Assembly (NCBI GenBank): GCA_019359215.1
Contig: JAHHHS010000022.1
Span: 1 to 64,000 of the forward strand
DNA: 64,000 bases
Direction: 5' to 3'
Origin: Nostoc indistinguendum CM1-VF10
GTDB taxonomy: Bacteria; Cyanobacteriota; Cyanobacteriia; Cyanobacteriales; Nostocaceae
Shown here: positions 63,473 to 64,000 of the stretch, piece after piece
Numbering within the stretch: the stretch's first letter is position 1
How the letters are laid out: the number at the start of each line of letters is the position of its first letter
Program-made: the position numbers and the translations under genes
The notes under the pieces: model-generated
What the model was told of the DNA's origin: nothing
The model's input: only the letters and a program-made list of their open reading frames with translations
The model's database searches: none

Positions 63473-64000
63473 GTGTCTACTTCTGCAAAAACCTTTCCTC
63501 TCTGGGCATTTTTCTCGCTGTTAACCAACGGCATTCTAATGTTGGCAGTCATCCTGCTAATTTGGCAACAGCAGAGATTGTCCGCTTTTTTTGGGATAAT
63601 CACATCCCCGGAGATAATCGACCTGAACAACTCACCCCAAATTGCTACACCTGATTTGGGCCGCCGTCACCAACTCACTTACCAGGAGTGGGTAGACATC
63701 CTGAAGCAAGAAGCCAAGGTAGCGGCTGACCAACGGCCTTTGCATTTAACGATCCTGGCGGGAGATTCTCTGAGTTTGTGGTTTCCCCCTGAGTTGTTAC
63801 CCGAAGGTAAAAATTGGCTCAATCAAGGAATTTCTGGCGAAACCAGCAATGGACTCTTAAAAAGATTGGAGATATTTGACCGCACCCAGCCAGAGGTAAT
63901 TTTCGTGATGATTGGCATTAATGACCTAATTCGAGGGATGAGTAACAGGGTAATTTTGGATAATCAACGGCAAATTATCAGTTACCTCCGAAAGGCGCAT
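63473..64000 (+). CDS. Membrane-anchored SGNH/GDSL hydrolase (cut by window end)
   Basis: 176 residues are present from GTG 63473 to the window edge; the first codons are VSTSAKTFPLWAFF. A membrane helix (FFSLLTNGILMLAVILLIW) anchors it. Block I is LTILAGDSLSLWFPPELL, with the nucleophile Ser in GDS, followed by GISGETSNGLLKRL (block II Gly) and IFVMIGINDLIRG (block III, GxND). The final DxxH block is outside the window. It is probably a lipase or esterase acting outside the cytoplasm on cell-wall or lipid substrates. The GTG is the best in-frame start before the helix; its ribosome site is not clear. Confidence 0.8.
   Translation, partial: MSTSAKTFPLWAFFSLLTNGILMLAVILLIWQQQRLSAFFGIITSPEIIDLNNSPQIATPDLGRRHQLTYQEWVDILKQEAKVAADQRPLHLTILAGDSLSLWFPPELLPEGKNWLNQGISGETSNGLLKRLEIFDRTQPEVIFVMIGINDLIRGMSNRVILDNQRQIISYLRKAH

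Overview
The window comes from a filamentous, Nostoc-like cyanobacterium. Direct evidence: photosystem genes (psaM, psb30, a high-light-inducible chlorophyll-binding protein), a valyl-tRNA synthetase carrying the membrane-spanning CAAD domain known only from cyanobacteria, a SipA homologue, very many GCGATCGC (HIP1) octamers, and intergenic low-complexity repeats typical of Nostocales. The 2-methylhopanoid methylase hpnP next to hpnI and hpnJ fits Nostoc of the punctiforme type. It is chromosomal housekeeping DNA mixed with accessory genes and a notable number of decaying genes. No rRNA, tRNA or CRISPR array was recognised.

Layout. 1-5 kb: end of an IS630-type transposase, a nucleoside transporter, an aspartate aminotransferase-type enzyme and a class I aldolase. 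5-7.4 kb: a hybrid histidine kinase whose upstream PAS coding is decayed. 7.7-14.3 kb: BtuF-like protein, a split pair of UPF0016 (Mn exchanger) half-proteins, a YkgJ-type Cys cluster protein, psb30, recJ with an in-frame Gly/Ala repeat, a small ribbon-helix-helix protein and a fatty-acid hydroxylase-like protein. 14.3-24.3 kb: an aldo/keto reductase broken by one stop codon, a BioD/DRTGG protein, a SLOG-like protein, MAPEG, YajQ, a glutathione transferase, a TPR protein, psaM, a D-ribulokinase-type FGGY kinase and a dienelactone hydrolase. 24.3-28.2 kb: an apparent four-gene operon (lipoprotein, glutathionylspermidine-synthase-like ATP-grasp, AmpG-like permease, N-acetylhexosamine kinase-like protein) that looks like a cell-wall recycling unit. 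28.4-36.9 kb: valS, a giant double phosphatase with RTX tail, and a Tat/lipobox SGNH protein. 37-43.6 kb: the hopanoid tailoring genes hpnI-hpnP-hpnJ and a divergent ABC exporter. 43.8-49 kb: modA, a PrxQ-like peroxiredoxin, sipA, an Spy-like protein, a NarL-type two-component pair and an hli gene.

49-57.3 kb is the most unusual part: a large dynamin-like GTPase, a large Hsp70/actin-like ATPase and an unknown 363-residue protein, all on the minus strand, resembling the SrfB/SrfC pair of enterobacteria, with a DUF2887 (Rpn-type) nuclease gene and its partial duplicate lodged between them. 58.4-62.7 kb is a graveyard of rearranged sensor-kinase pieces with at least four lesions or junctions. 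A broken ynfA follows, and the window ends inside a membrane-anchored SGNH hydrolase.

Recurrent themes are gene decay (five or more loci with nonsense or frameshift lesions) and spread of short repeats, some of them into reading frames. All family names are from reading the protein sequences; no search was run.
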